Shown here: positions 54,389 through 63,687 of the stretch, piece by piece | Layout: each line of letters begins with the position of its first letter | Numbering within the stretch: position 1 is the first letter of the stretch | Assembly: GCA_016711925.1 (NCBI GenBank) | Contig: JADJSA010000012.1 | Coordinates: 1-64,000, forward strand | Direction of reading: 5' to 3' | DNA from: Candidatus Methylophosphatis haderslevensis | Lineage (GTDB): Bacteria > Pseudomonadota > Gammaproteobacteria > Burkholderiales > Rhodocyclaceae | Length of the DNA: 64,000 nt | The notes under the pieces: generated by a model | The model's database searches: none | The model's input: the letters and a program-made list of their open reading frames with translations, nothing else | Told to the model about the DNA's origin: nothing | Made by a program: the position numbers and the translations under genes

Positions 54389-54838
54389 ATGGCCATGAAT
54401 TTCCGCTTCCGGTTCGCGCTGCTGCTGCTGGCCGTGCCCCTGCTCGCCGGTTGCGAGCAGGACCGCGCCGCCTACATGATCGACGACAACTCCGACCATG
54501 CGCTCACTCTGCAGCGCGAGGTCAAGTACCCGTGGAGCGACAAGGCCGAACTCGCGCTGGTGGTGGCGCGCTTTCCCGACTGCCAGCGCCGCCACGAGAT
54601 GAAGCCGCAGCCCGCCACCAGTACTAAGGTTTCGCTCTACGCGCTGGGCGAACGCAGCTTTGCCCTGCAGCAGGGCAAGAACTGGTACCTGGCCGACACC
54701 CAGACTTGCACGCTGCAAGCGGCCGAGCCGCCTGGCGAGGGCGGTGGCGGCAAACTGATCGGCGCCTGGCAGAAGCGCGACGGAACCTATTCGTTCGTCC
54801 CGGCGGCAGCCGAGCCGGCGGGCAAACCCGCCGGCTGA
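54389..54838 (+). CDS. Lipoprotein of unknown function (149 aa)
   Basis: Signal and lipobox FALLLLAVPLLAGC, then a ~125-residue domain with two further Cys (FPDCQRR, DTQTCTL) that may form a disulfide. A Gly-rich linker (PPGEGGGGK) and Pro/Ala tail follow. No family recognised. Between pyrC and DUF3025 in a compact plus-strand run. Confidence 0.7.
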   Translation: MAMNFRFRFALLLLAVPLLAGCEQDRAAYMIDDNSDHALTLQREVKYPWSDKAELALVVARFPDCQRRHEMKPQPATSTKVSLYALGERSFALQQGKNWYLADTQTCTLQAAEPPGEGGGGKLIGAWQKRDGTYSFVPAAAEPAGKPAG

Positions 54839-54847
54839 GCGCGGCGC

Positions 54848-55639
54848 ATGGCCGAGGGCGCGGCCGGCGCGCTCGCCGCGCAGGTGCTGTTCGAACCGCT
54901 GGCGCCCTGGCTGGCGCAACTTTCAGGCACGGCGCCGCCTTCCCTCGAGTCGCTCAACCGGTTCCTGCTAGCCGCCGCCACGCCGCCGCTGAGCGGTGGC
55001 GGTGCGCCGGTGCGCTTCGTCGCGGCGACGAACGCGCGCATGGCTTACGAGGCGCACATCTTCCAGACCGGCTGCGTGCCGACCCGCCCCGGCAACTGGC
55101 ACGATGCGTTCAATGCCCTGGTCTGGCTGCGCTTCCCGCTGATCAAGGCCGCGCTCAACGCGCGACATGTGGCGGCGCAGGGCGGACAAGCCGCGCGCGG
55201 CGCAACGCGCGATGCCGCCACGCTTTTCGACGAAAGCGGGGTGATCGTGGCCTGCGCCGACACCTCGTTGGCCGAGGGCCTGCGCAGCCATCGCTGGCGC
55301 GACGTGTTCGTCGAGCGCCGGGCGCAACTTGCCCGCAGCGTGCGCTTCATCGTTTTCGGCCACGCGCTCTACGATCAGTTGCGTGCGCCGTTCGTCGGAC
55401 TGTGCGGCAAGGCGCTGTTCGTTGCGCTCGACGAGCCGGCGCTGCGTTCGCCCCGGTTGGCGACGGAACTCGATAAACGAATCGCCGACCGACTCGCCGA
55501 GCCGGCCTTTCTGGCGACGCCGCGCGAACTGTCTCCGCTGCCGCTGCTGGGAATCCCCGGCGTCACCGGCGACAATACCGATCCGGCATATTACGACGAC
55601 CGGCGGCAGTTTCGCCCGGCGAAACCCTCGCGCGAGTAA
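54848..55639 (+). CDS. DUF3025 protein
   Basis: 263 aa. YEAHIFQTGCVPTRPGNWHD then AFNALVWLRFPLIKAALNAR is the DUF3025 hallmark, with VFGHALYDQLRAPF later. Soluble; function unknown. Common in betaproteobacteria. Confidence 0.88.
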   Translation: MAEGAAGALAAQVLFEPLAPWLAQLSGTAPPSLESLNRFLLAAATPPLSGGGAPVRFVAATNARMAYEAHIFQTGCVPTRPGNWHDAFNALVWLRFPLIKAALNARHVAAQGGQAARGATRDAATLFDESGVIVACADTSLAEGLRSHRWRDVFVERRAQLARSVRFIVFGHALYDQLRAPFVGLCGKALFVALDEPALRSPRLATELDKRIADRLAEPAFLATPRELSPLPLLGIPGVTGDNTDPAYYDDRRQFRPAKPSRE

Positions 55640-55780
55640 CCTCGCCTCGGCAAACCGGAAGACGACATAAAGGCAGGTTCGCCAAAGCCGGACGCCTGCG
55701 GAGCCGCGTGGATTGGTGCGCTGCGGGCAGGCCGGCCTGCGAGCGGCGTCGGGCTTGGACGACAGGGGTGCCCGGCTGCA

Positions 55781-55813
55781 GATCGCCATTCCATGCGGCT
55801 TGCAGGCCGGTGG
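55781..55813 (-). repeat. Interspersed hairpin repeat, copy E
   Basis: On the minus strand GGCCTGCAAGCCGCATGGAA, keeping the AAGCCGCATGGA core. It lies in the gap between DUF3025 and rnpB; a weaker relative (GGAGCCGCGTGGATTGG) is at about 55697. Confidence 0.45.
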
Positions 55814-55875
55814 TTTGCAAAAATATCGCGAATTCGAGTGGAATTGCTGCGTCGTGCGCGCGTACAATCGACGCG

Positions 55876-56235
55876 GGAAGTCCGCCAGGCAGCCGCTGTG
55901 CGTCATGCGCATGGAGGAAAGTCCGGGCCCCTTAGAGCTGGATGCCGGCTAACGGCCGGGCGTCGTGAGGCGACGGAAAGTGCAACAGAAAACAAACCGC
56001 CCAAGCCCGCAAGGGACGGCAAGGTTGAAATGGCGAGGTAAGAGCTCACCGCCTTCGCGGCAACGCGAAGGGCATGGCAAACCCCATCCGGGGCAAGGCC
56101 AAATAGGCCAGCAATCACGCGGCTCGCGTGGCTGGCGGGTAGGCTGCTCGAGCGGTGCGGCAACGCACCGCCCAGATGAATGGCTGCCGGGCGGCGCAAG
56201 CCGTCTTACAGAACCCGGCTTATCGGCGGACTTCC
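55876..56235 (+). ncRNA. rnpB: RNase P RNA (class A)
   Basis: About 360 nt. The termini pair perfectly (GGAAGTCCGCC with GGCGGACTTCC, P1). Conserved blocks GGAGGAAAGTCCGGGC, AAGTGCAACAGAAA ACAAACCGCC, AAGGCCAAATAGG, GGGTAGGCTGCTCGAGC, CCAGATGAATGGCTGCC and ACAGAACCCGGCTTATCGG occur in the bacterial A-type order. It is the catalytic RNA for tRNA 5' maturation. Confidence 0.97.
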
Positions 56236-56242
56236 CGACTGC

Positions 56243-56282
56243 CGTCCGCCCGGCGCTTGCAGGCCGGACACAGTTTTTTTCT
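56243..56282 (+). terminator. Probable rnpB terminator
   Basis: GTCCG...CGGAC stem with GC-rich interior followed by CAGTTTTTTTC, starting 8 bases after the RNA. Confidence 0.6.
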
Positions 56283-56309
56283 GCAATGGCTCTGCGCTCC
56301 CGCCCGGTG

Positions 56310-56333
56310 CGACCGTTAAGTATTTCACGGTCG
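56310..56333 (+). promoter_or_regulatory. Stem-loop in the leader of the 119-aa gene
   Basis: CGACCGT and ACGGTCG (perfect 7 bp, 10-nt loop), 28 bases before the ATG. Function unknown; it does not cover the ribosome binding site. Confidence 0.35.
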
Positions 56334-56361
56334 GCGTTTCCGCCGCCCAAGGGAACCTTCC

Positions 56362-56721
56362 ATGAGTGACGTTGCCGACAGCAAACCGCGAATCGTGCGC
56401 CTCGACCCGGCCTGGCCGGTCGAGCCGGGTCCGCGTTTTCGCGGTCTGGTGTGGAACCACCCGACGCTCAAGGACGGCACCCTGATCACCACCAGCCAGG
56501 TCATGGAATTCCACGGCGGTCGCATCGTCACCCGCTCCGGTTCGATCTACATGCTCGGGCGAACCTACGTCTCCGAACGCCATGCCGCACAGCGCGCCGC
56601 CATCGACCGCAACGCGCCACCCGCCGCCCCGCTGCCGCCGCTGAACGTGATCGACCTCGAAAGCGATGATCTTTCGGCGCTGGATACCCATCCGCTCTCA
56701 CGCACAGCGACGGAAATCTGA
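56362..56721 (+). CDS. Hypothetical protein (119 aa)
   Basis: A soluble basic-to-neutral protein. PRFRGLVWNHPTLKDGTLIT and GSIYMLGRTYVSER suggest a small beta-rich fold; the C-terminus is Pro/Ala-rich. AAGGGAA precedes the ATG. No family recognised. Confidence 0.6.
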   Translation: MSDVADSKPRIVRLDPAWPVEPGPRFRGLVWNHPTLKDGTLITTSQVMEFHGGRIVTRSGSIYMLGRTYVSERHAAQRAAIDRNAPPAAPLPPLNVIDLESDDLSALDTHPLSRTATEI

Positions 56722-56734
56722 TCCGTCGCGCGGC

Positions 56735-58117
56735 ATGCCGAAGGTGCAGGCCTCGCCTGGCGCGGTCGCAGTTCGTTTCCTGCCGCTGCTTGCCGCGGCG
56801 CTGCTGGCCTGCTGGGCCGGGCCGCTGCACGCGGGGGCACTGGTGGCCGGCCCGATGGCCGGATTCAGCGCGCGCGACAAGGTGACGATCTGGCTGATGA
56901 GCGATGCCGATGCCCAGGTGACGCTCGACTACTGGCCGGCCGACGAGCCCGGCCGCATCGCGCGCAGCCGGCCGGTCGGCGCGACCGCCGCCAACGGGCG
57001 CTCGGTTCATATCGTGCTCGACGGGCTGCGGCCGGCCACCCGCTACCGCTACCGGGTGCGCCTCGACGGCCAGCCGGCGCTGCCGGATTCCGCGGCATTG
57101 AGCTTCGTCACTCAACGCGGCGATGCCAGGGCGGTGCGCGATTTCTCGCTGGCGACCGGCTCCTGCGCCTATCTTTCCGATCCGCCGGACGACGGCAGCG
57201 GCGCCAGGGCGTTCCGCATCTTCGAGGCGATCGCCGCGCGCAAGCCGGATCTGATGCTGTGGCTGGGCGATACCCACTACTTCCGCGACGAAGATTTCGA
57301 GGCGGACGCGCCGGCCCGCATGAATGCGCGCTGGCTCGCCACGCGCCGCCATCCGCAGTTGCAGCATCTGCTGCAGACCGGCCAGCACTATGCGATATGG
57401 GACGACCACGACTACGGTCCGAACGATTCCGACCGCAGCTTCGCCCTCAAGTCGGTGAGCCTCGACCTGTTCCGCCGCTACTGGGCCAACGGCAGCTACG
57501 GCCTTCCCGATGCGCCGGGCATTTTCTCGAAAGTCAGCCACGAAGACGTCGACATCTTTCTGCTCGACGACCGCTATTACCGCGACGACGATTCGGCGCC
57601 CGATGTGTCGGGCAAGACCATGCTGGGTGCAGCGCAGCTCGACTGGCTCAAGCGCGAACTGCGGCAGTCGCACGCCACCTTCAAGCTGATCGCCAACGGC
57701 AGCCGCATGCTCTCGGAGCGGCCGGGCGGGGGGCGGCGCGGCGGCGAGGGCTGGCACAACCATGCCGAAGAACGGCAGGCGTTTCTCGACTGGCTGGCGG
57801 CGCAGCGCATCGACGGCGTGGTGTTCCTGTCGGGCGACATCCACTACGCCCACTTGACCGAGCGCAAGCGGCCGGGTCACTATCCGCTGCTCGAACTGAC
57901 CTGTTCGCCGCTGACCTCGCGTATCCATCCGCGGCCGAATCCGGTCGGCGCGGTGAGCGACACGCTGGTGCTGGAGCAAAATTTCTGCATGCTCGATTTC
58001 AGCGGCCCGCCGCAGTCGCGCCAACTGGCGCTGTCGGTGTGGAACGCCGATGGCAAGCGGTTGTGGGTGCGGCGCTATCCGGCGAGCAGCCTGCGCGAAC
58101 AGCGACTTGTGGAATGA
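56735..58117 (+). CDS. PhoD-family alkaline phosphatase/phosphodiesterase
   Basis: 460 aa with a signal peptide (LPLLAAALLACWAGPLHA). An N-terminal fibronectin-like PhoD_N domain (to ~150) is followed by a metallophosphatase core: LMLWLGDTHYFRDEDF, AIWDDHDYGPNDSDRS, and VVFLSGDIHYAHLTE. Extracytoplasmic; releases phosphate from diesters or monoesters. No Tat twin-arginine pair is visible, unlike classical PhoD. Confidence 0.88.
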   Translation: MPKVQASPGAVAVRFLPLLAAALLACWAGPLHAGALVAGPMAGFSARDKVTIWLMSDADAQVTLDYWPADEPGRIARSRPVGATAANGRSVHIVLDGLRPATRYRYRVRLDGQPALPDSAALSFVTQRGDARAVRDFSLATGSCAYLSDPPDDGSGARAFRIFEAIAARKPDLMLWLGDTHYFRDEDFEADAPARMNARWLATRRHPQLQHLLQTGQHYAIWDDHDYGPNDSDRSFALKSVSLDLFRRYWANGSYGLPDAPGIFSKVSHEDVDIFLLDDRYYRDDDSAPDVSGKTMLGAAQLDWLKRELRQSHATFKLIANGSRMLSERPGGGRRGGEGWHNHAEERQAFLDWLAAQRIDGVVFLSGDIHYAHLTERKRPGHYPLLELTCSPLTSRIHPRPNPVGAVSDTLVLEQNFCMLDFSGPPQSRQLALSVWNADGKRLWVRRYPASSLREQRLVE

Positions 58118-58127
58118 TCGGGGCACC

Positions 58128-59737
58128 ATGACGAATAGTTCGGATGACACTCGCACCGGCGGCCTGATGGACGGGCAGGCGTTCCGCGATTCGCTGCGCG
58201 AATACAAGCCGACCGTCTATGTCGATGGCGCGCTGATCGAGTCGGTGGCCGATGCGCCTTCGCTGCAGCCAGGCATCAATGCGCTGGCCGTGACCTACGA
58301 TTTCGCCCGCGACCCCGCCAAGAGCACGCTGATGACGGCCCGCCAAACCGCCAGCGGCAAATTGGTCAATCGCATGCTGCACATCAACGAATCGGCGGGC
58401 GACCTGCTCAACAAGCTAGAAGCGGTGCGCGTGCTGTGCCAGGAAACCGGTTGCGCACTGCGCTACCTGTCGCACGACGCGCTGAACGGGATCGGCCAGG
58501 CGGTTGCCAGGATCGACGATGCGAAAGGTTCGACCGAATACCGCGCGAAGTTCGGCGCCTACCTGCAGCACGTACAGGATCGGGATCTGTCGCTGGGCAT
58601 CGCCATGACCGACGCCAAGGGCGACCGCAGCAAACGCCCGAGCCAGCAGCAAAACAGGGATGTCTATGTCCACATCGTCGAGCGCAACGCCAGGGGCATC
58701 GTGATTTCGGGCACCAAGGCGATCGTCACCGGCGCGCCCTATGTGCATGAATTCCTGGTCATGCCGTCGCGCAACATGCAGGCGGCCGATGCCGATTTCG
58801 CGCTCTGCTGTGCCGTGCCGATCGATGCACCGGGCATCACCATCGTCTCCCGCCCGGCCGGCCCGGCGACAAACCGGAGCACGGCGCGCCGCTGTTCTCC
58901 CGCAAGTACGGGCAGGCCACGGCCGTCGTCGTCTTCGACAAGGTGTTCGTGCCGTGGGAGCGCGTGTTCTTCGCGGGCGAGTGGGAGTTTTCCGGCGACG
59001 TGACCTACAACTATGCCACCCACCATCGCCACAGTTGCATCGGCGCCCGCGCCGGCTTCGGCGACCTGCTGATCGGCGCCGGTGCGCTGATGTGCGAAGC
59101 CAACGGTCTCGATCCGGGCCGCAAAGCCAGCCTGCGCGATCCGATGGTGGAACTGATCAAGATCACCGAGGGCTTCTATGCATGCGGCGTCGCGGCCAGC
59201 GTCTATGCGCTGCGCGACCCCCATTCGCACAGCTTCATGCCGGAGCCGGTGTTCGCCAACATCGGCAAGCTGCTGCTGTCGACGCAGATTTACGACATGC
59301 ACCGTCTTGCCCACGAAGTTTCAGGCGGCCTCATTGTCGCCCTGCCCGGGCCGGATGAAGACCACAACCCGGCGACAGCCGCTACCCTGGCCGAGGTGCT
59401 GCGCGCCAACCCTGAAGTGCCTTACGACAAGCGCATCGAGGTTGCGCGCTTCATCGAGGATTTGACAGCCTCCTACCAGGGCGGCTGGTACTCGCTGATC
59501 AGCCTGCATGGCGGCGGTTCGCCCGCGGCGCTGAAACAGGAGATCTGGCGCAACTACCCGGTAGGCGACAAGGTCGATCTTGTCGAACGCCTGCTCGAGC
59601 GCGGCGTACTGGCCGGCGAGAACGGTGCGATTGCGCGCGACAGACAGCCCGGACGCTGCTGCGATGCCGGTTGCAGTCAACCCGGACAAGCGATCATGGT
59701 GCCGTCGCCGGACCCGCGCAAGGCGGCCAAGGACTGA
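58128..59737 (+). pseudogene. HpaB/AbfD-family flavoprotein (one frameshift)
   Basis: About 536 aa after restoring one base near 58855. It resembles 4-hydroxyphenylacetate 3-hydroxylase (HpaB) and 4-hydroxybutyryl-CoA dehydratase (AbfD): RMLHINESAGDLLNKLEAVR, SRKYGQATAVVVFDKVFVPW, HHRHSCIGARAGFGDLLIGA. The four [4Fe-4S] ligands of AbfD do not align (only one Cys in TGCALRYLSHDALN; Ala at the His+7 position), so a monooxygenase-like or unknown reaction is more likely. The C-terminal tail GRCCDAGCSQPG has a Cys cluster. The frame break lies in GC-rich repeats and may be a sequencing error. Confidence 0.75.
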
Positions 59738-59808
59738 CAGCGCGTCCGTCGCGCAAAGCGGTTTTGTGCCGCGGCCGCCGGGACTTCGCGCCGGCCCGCG
59801 CGCGCGCT

Positions 59809-61524
59809 TCAGGACTTCGCGTCCGGCGCCTTTTTGCGGCGGCGCGTACGCGCAGGTACGTCCACCAGACCCGGCCCGGTCTGCGGCGGCTTGCGCCACA
59901 CCCGCACCAGGGCAGCGAGCTTGTTGCGCATCGGCAGGCGTTCGTCGGACATGGTGTCGAGAAACTCCGACAATGCGCGCGATTTTTGCACCGTGTACAG
60001 CGTCAATGCCAGGGTGGGCACGAACACGGTGGCAAAGTAGGCAATCTTGACCAGCAGCGGCTGCTCCGCCTCGGCGATCAGGTTCATGCCGAGGAATCCG
60101 GTGACGATGGTGCCGACCAGGCCGAGGATCGTCACCACGGTCAGCCGCAGCACGGTGTCGCTCTGGCGGCGCGCATCGTCGCTGTCGAGGTAGTGGCTCA
60201 TGTCCTGCATTTCCTCGCGCAGCTCGGTGAACAGCGCGTCGTTGCCGAGCTGGTGGCTCCACAGGCGGAACAGATCCTTGGCCACCACCTGCTTGGATAC
60301 TTCGTGAAACCAGTAGCGGTGGTTGAAGCGCAGGAAGATCTCCATCGTCTGGCGGATGCTGCGCTTGAAGAAGCGTATCGATTCCTGGTCGCGGATGTCG
60401 AGCCGGCTCACCGCCACCACCAGTCGGTCCGACATCATCAGCAGCGCGGCGCGATGGAAATGCGCGATCAGGCCGAGCTGGAAGTACTGGTGGCGGAACT
60501 GCCCGAGCAGCCCCATCTCCGGATCCGCGAACAGCGCCAGGCGCTGGCTGCCGATCATGATGAACGAATGGCCGGTGCAGACGATGCGGGTGCTGGAGCG
60601 CGGATCGCGCCGGGCCGGCGACCAGAAACGGTCGTAACAGTGGTCGCGCTCGAAGTCCTCGATGGTCTTCTCCGAGTACTGCAGTCCCTGCCCGTCGTCC
60701 GGCCGCAGGGCCAGACCGAGGCGCACGAAATCCTCCCGCGTCAGTGCGAACGGATCGTCGAAGGAAAGGTAGGTCATCTTCGGCAGCCGGTGGTATTCGA
60801 GCTGCCGGTAGCGGATCAGGCCCGGCTGCTCCGAGTGGTGCTGCGCCATCGGCTGCAGCAGGTACTCCCAGTGCGCACCGACCGTCGAGGCGCGATGTTC
60901 GCAGGCGTGGGTCAGGTATTTCGCGCGGTCGTCGAAGTCGGAAACCGCCAGCACCTCGCCCTGGTTGCCGATCCATTCGACCCGGCGCATGCAATGGCTG
61001 GCGCGGCCGTCCTGGTCCCACTGCGCCGGGAACGTGCGGCCGAAGCGGTACATGATCTCCTGCACGCGGGACAGCGGCAGATCGTCGGCGTGCAGTTCCA
61101 CCGCCAGGATGACGACGTCAACGTCGTAGAAGAAATGCAGGTCGACGTGCTTGACGCACAAATCGACGCTCACCCCGTCCGGACAGGTGACGCGAACGAA
61201 CGCGATGTCGCTGCGCCGATAGACGCGGATCGGCGATTCGCCGTAGCCGCGCAGGGATGTGCTGGAACGCCCCTGACCGTAAAGGAAGCGCTGCACGTAG
61301 GGCAGGAAGGTGACGAACTCGCGGTAGTGGCGCTCCTGAAACTGCGTCGGGTCGCCGGTGAACTCGTCCAGCACTTCCTGCCACGGATTGCCCGGGCCGA
61401 TCTGCTCGAGCGCCTCGAAGTGGCGCTGCACCTGATCCCCGGCGCGCAGCGGCATCAGTTGCAGCGGCCAGACGAGAATCTGGCGGAAGTGCCGGACGAT
61501 GATTGGGTGGGAGGTTTCGGGCAT
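59809..61524 (-). CDS. CorA-like divalent-cation transporter family protein (571 aa)
   Basis: The C-terminus has two transmembrane helices with the CorA selectivity motif in VTGFLGMNLIAEA (GMN). The N-terminal ~480 residues are a large cytoplasmic domain, nearly twice that of typical CorA (~320 aa in total), with helical FFKRSIRQTMEIFLRFNHRY before the membrane. A basic tail (RTRRRKKAPD) ends it. Probably a Mg or other divalent-ion channel with an extended sensor domain. Confidence 0.8.
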   Translation of the reverse strand: MPETSHPIIVRHFRQILVWPLQLMPLRAGDQVQRHFEALEQIGPGNPWQEVLDEFTGDPTQFQERHYREFVTFLPYVQRFLYGQGRSSTSLRGYGESPIRVYRRSDIAFVRVTCPDGVSVDLCVKHVDLHFFYDVDVVILAVELHADDLPLSRVQEIMYRFGRTFPAQWDQDGRASHCMRRVEWIGNQGEVLAVSDFDDRAKYLTHACEHRASTVGAHWEYLLQPMAQHHSEQPGLIRYRQLEYHRLPKMTYLSFDDPFALTREDFVRLGLALRPDDGQGLQYSEKTIEDFERDHCYDRFWSPARRDPRSSTRIVCTGHSFIMIGSQRLALFADPEMGLLGQFRHQYFQLGLIAHFHRAALLMMSDRLVVAVSRLDIRDQESIRFFKRSIRQTMEIFLRFNHRYWFHEVSKQVVAKDLFRLWSHQLGNDALFTELREEMQDMSHYLDSDDARRQSDTVLRLTVVTILGLVGTIVTGFLGMNLIAEAEQPLLVKIAYFATVFVPTLALTLYTVQKSRALSEFLDTMSDERLPMRNKLAALVRVWRKPPQTGPGLVDVPARTRRRKKAPDAKS

Positions 61525-61666
61525 CGAACAGGCTGCCGGGCTGAAGTAGCGGCAGTGTAGCCGGATCCGGGATGATGTACGCGGTTCGGCGTGGATCGGG
61601 CCGCCGCCATCCGGGCGCGTCGCCGACTGCCCGGACGCGATCGCTTCATCACTTACAATCGAACGC

Positions 61667-62656
61667 ATGCGGCGCAGCAGCCGCGTCAGGCACGGGTCCG
61701 CACCCTTGGAAAACGCGCAACAGTCGTCGTCGGTTTCGGATCACGCTGCAACACGGCGGCTGACCTGGCTCGGCTATGTCGCGATCGGCGCGGTGGTCGT
61801 CATCTGGTCCGGCTTCAACATCATCTCGCGCATTGGCGGGCGCAGCGTGCTGACCGGCTTCGATATCGCTGCGCTGCGCTTCGGCGTGTCGGCGCTGATC
61901 CTGTTTCCTGTCTTTGTGCGCCGCCCGGCTGCGGTGCCGTGGTGGCGGCTCGTGACCGTGGCCAGTTTCGGCGGGATCGGCTATTCGCTATTTGTCTATT
62001 CCGGCTTCACCCTGGCGCCGGCCGCCCATGCCGGCGTACTGGTCAATGGCGGCATTCCGTTTGCCACCGCACTGGTGGCCTGGGCATTGCTGGGATTCCG
62101 TCCCAACCGCGGAGTGCTGATCGCCTTTTCGCTCACCGGGCTGGGCATCGGCCTGATCGGCTTTGAAAGCATGACGGCGCCGGCGGAGCAGGGCTCGCGG
62201 CAGTGGCTGGGCGATCTGCTGTTCCTGTGCGGCGCGCTGTGCTGGGGCATGTTCGGCTGCCTGCTGCGCAAATGGCATCTGCGCCCGCTCGATGCCATGG
62301 CCGGCCTGGCCACGGTGTCGGCGCTGCTCTACCTGCCGGTCTATGCGATGTGGCTGCCGAGCGGGCTGGCGGCGGCGCCTGCGCAGCAGATTCTGCTGCA
62401 GGCCGTCTACCAGGGCATCGTCGTGGCGATATGCGGCGGGCTGTGCTTCACCTTCGCCACCCAGACCATCGGGCCGATCAAGGCGGCGCTGGTGCTCGCG
62501 CTGGTGCCCGGCATCACCGCGGTGGCGGCGGTGCCGCTGCTCGGCGAATCGATCAACGCGGCCACCCTGTCGGGTCTGATCTGCGTCACCCTCGGTGCGG
62601 TGTTCGGCGCGATCGCCTCGGCGCCGCATGCGCCGGTGCGCCCGGGCAATCGCTGA
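61667..62656 (+). CDS. DMT superfamily (EamA) transporter
   Basis: 329 aa with ten predicted helices in two EamA repeats (WLGYVAIGAVVVIWSGFNII...; LLFLCGALCWGMFGCLLRKW...). Members export metabolites or amino acids. Start at 61667 taken; an in-frame later start is possible because the first ~30 residues are polar. Substrate unknown. Confidence 0.85.
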   Translation: MRRSSRVRHGSAPLENAQQSSSVSDHAATRRLTWLGYVAIGAVVVIWSGFNIISRIGGRSVLTGFDIAALRFGVSALILFPVFVRRPAAVPWWRLVTVASFGGIGYSLFVYSGFTLAPAAHAGVLVNGGIPFATALVAWALLGFRPNRGVLIAFSLTGLGIGLIGFESMTAPAEQGSRQWLGDLLFLCGALCWGMFGCLLRKWHLRPLDAMAGLATVSALLYLPVYAMWLPSGLAAAPAQQILLQAVYQGIVVAICGGLCFTFATQTIGPIKAALVLALVPGITAVAAVPLLGESINAATLSGLICVTLGAVFGAIASAPHAPVRPGNR

Positions 62657-62689
62657 GCGGTTTCGCGGCACGCACCGCGACCGGCCGCG

Positions 62690-63511
62690 TCAGTGCTCCG
62701 CGGCCGCCCCGCCGAGCAGGAAGTCGAGCGTGTCGCGCCACCAGGGTTCATCGACGCGGCCGAACCAGTCGTTGTGATCCGCGCCGCGCACCACCTTCAA
62801 TTGCCTGGGCGCCGCCAGCGATTCGTGCAGCGTCTTGCCGAAGCGGGCCGGCACGATGCTGTCATGCTCGGCGATCACCACCGTCACCGGGCTGGCGAAC
62901 GCCGTCAGATTTGCCACGCTGTCATAGCGGTCGCGCAGCAGCAGCTTCACCGGCAGCATCGGGTAGTGATGGGCGGCGATGCTCTCCAGCCGGTCCCACG
63001 GCGTGATCAGCAGCAGCGCGTTGACCGTTGCGCCGGCCGATCCGCTCTGCGGCGCGCAGGCCGCGGCGGCAACCCCCGCGCCGAGTGATTCGCCGACGAG
63101 CAACAGCGGCCCGCCGTAGCGGCGCCGGGCGAGATCGATGCTCTGCCGCGCATCGGCAACCAGGCGCTGCTCGCCCAGCGCGCCGCCGCGCGGCCCGTAG
63201 CCCGGATACTCTGCAAGTATCACCCGCAGCCCGAGACGAGAGAGCATGCGCGCGTAATACTCGCGGTGGCCGGCATGGCCGGCATTGCCGTGGAAAATGA
63301 TCGCGGTGGCACGCGCGGCGCCGGCCGGCTCCGCGACCAGGCCGCGAAAATCATCTGGCGACGGCCACGGCGCAAGCAGGTCGGTCACCACCTCGGCCTG
63401 CGTCGCCTTGTCCGGAAAATACAGCAGGTTGTCCTGAATCATCGAGCATGCTCCCAGCGTCGTCGCGCAGACGAGGGCGATTCCCGCGAGCAATCTGCGT
63501 GCTTTCATCAT
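62690..63511 (-). CDS. Alpha/beta-hydrolase lipoprotein
   Basis: 273 aa. Lipobox LVCATTLGAC, then an alpha/beta-hydrolase fold: HGNAGHAGH (oxyanion region), nucleophile LVGESLGAGVAA, acid VVIAEHDSIVP and catalytic His in GADHNDWFG. Resembles BEM46/YfhR-type esterases or thioesterases. Anchored in an envelope membrane; substrate unknown. Confidence 0.85.
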   Translation of the reverse strand: MMKARRLLAGIALVCATTLGACSMIQDNLLYFPDKATQAEVVTDLLAPWPSPDDFRGLVAEPAGAARATAIIFHGNAGHAGHREYYARMLSRLGLRVILAEYPGYGPRGGALGEQRLVADARQSIDLARRRYGGPLLLVGESLGAGVAAAACAPQSGSAGATVNALLLITPWDRLESIAAHHYPMLPVKLLLRDRYDSVANLTAFASPVTVVIAEHDSIVPARFGKTLHESLAAPRQLKVVRGADHNDWFGRVDEPWWRDTLDFLLGGAAAEH

Positions 63512-63687
63512 TCACCCGATCGGCAATTGTTTCGTGCCCTGCGGCGGATTGTCGCCCGTCCGGCCTTGCCCTTCAAATCCGCTCAATCCGCGGCCGTTGC
63601 GCCGCCGCTCGCCATCGGCGCGCGGCACCGGCAGGCGCGCGCGATTTGCGTGTGCGGTCCGGATGCGCGCTGTTTACACTATGCGCC

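Noticed and set aside
59671..61560. 629-aa plus-strand open frame
   Set aside because: Antisense shadow of the CorA-like gene.
63660..63687. SOS box before dinB (CTGTTTACACTATGC)
   Set aside because: Lacks the distal CAG at the required spacing.
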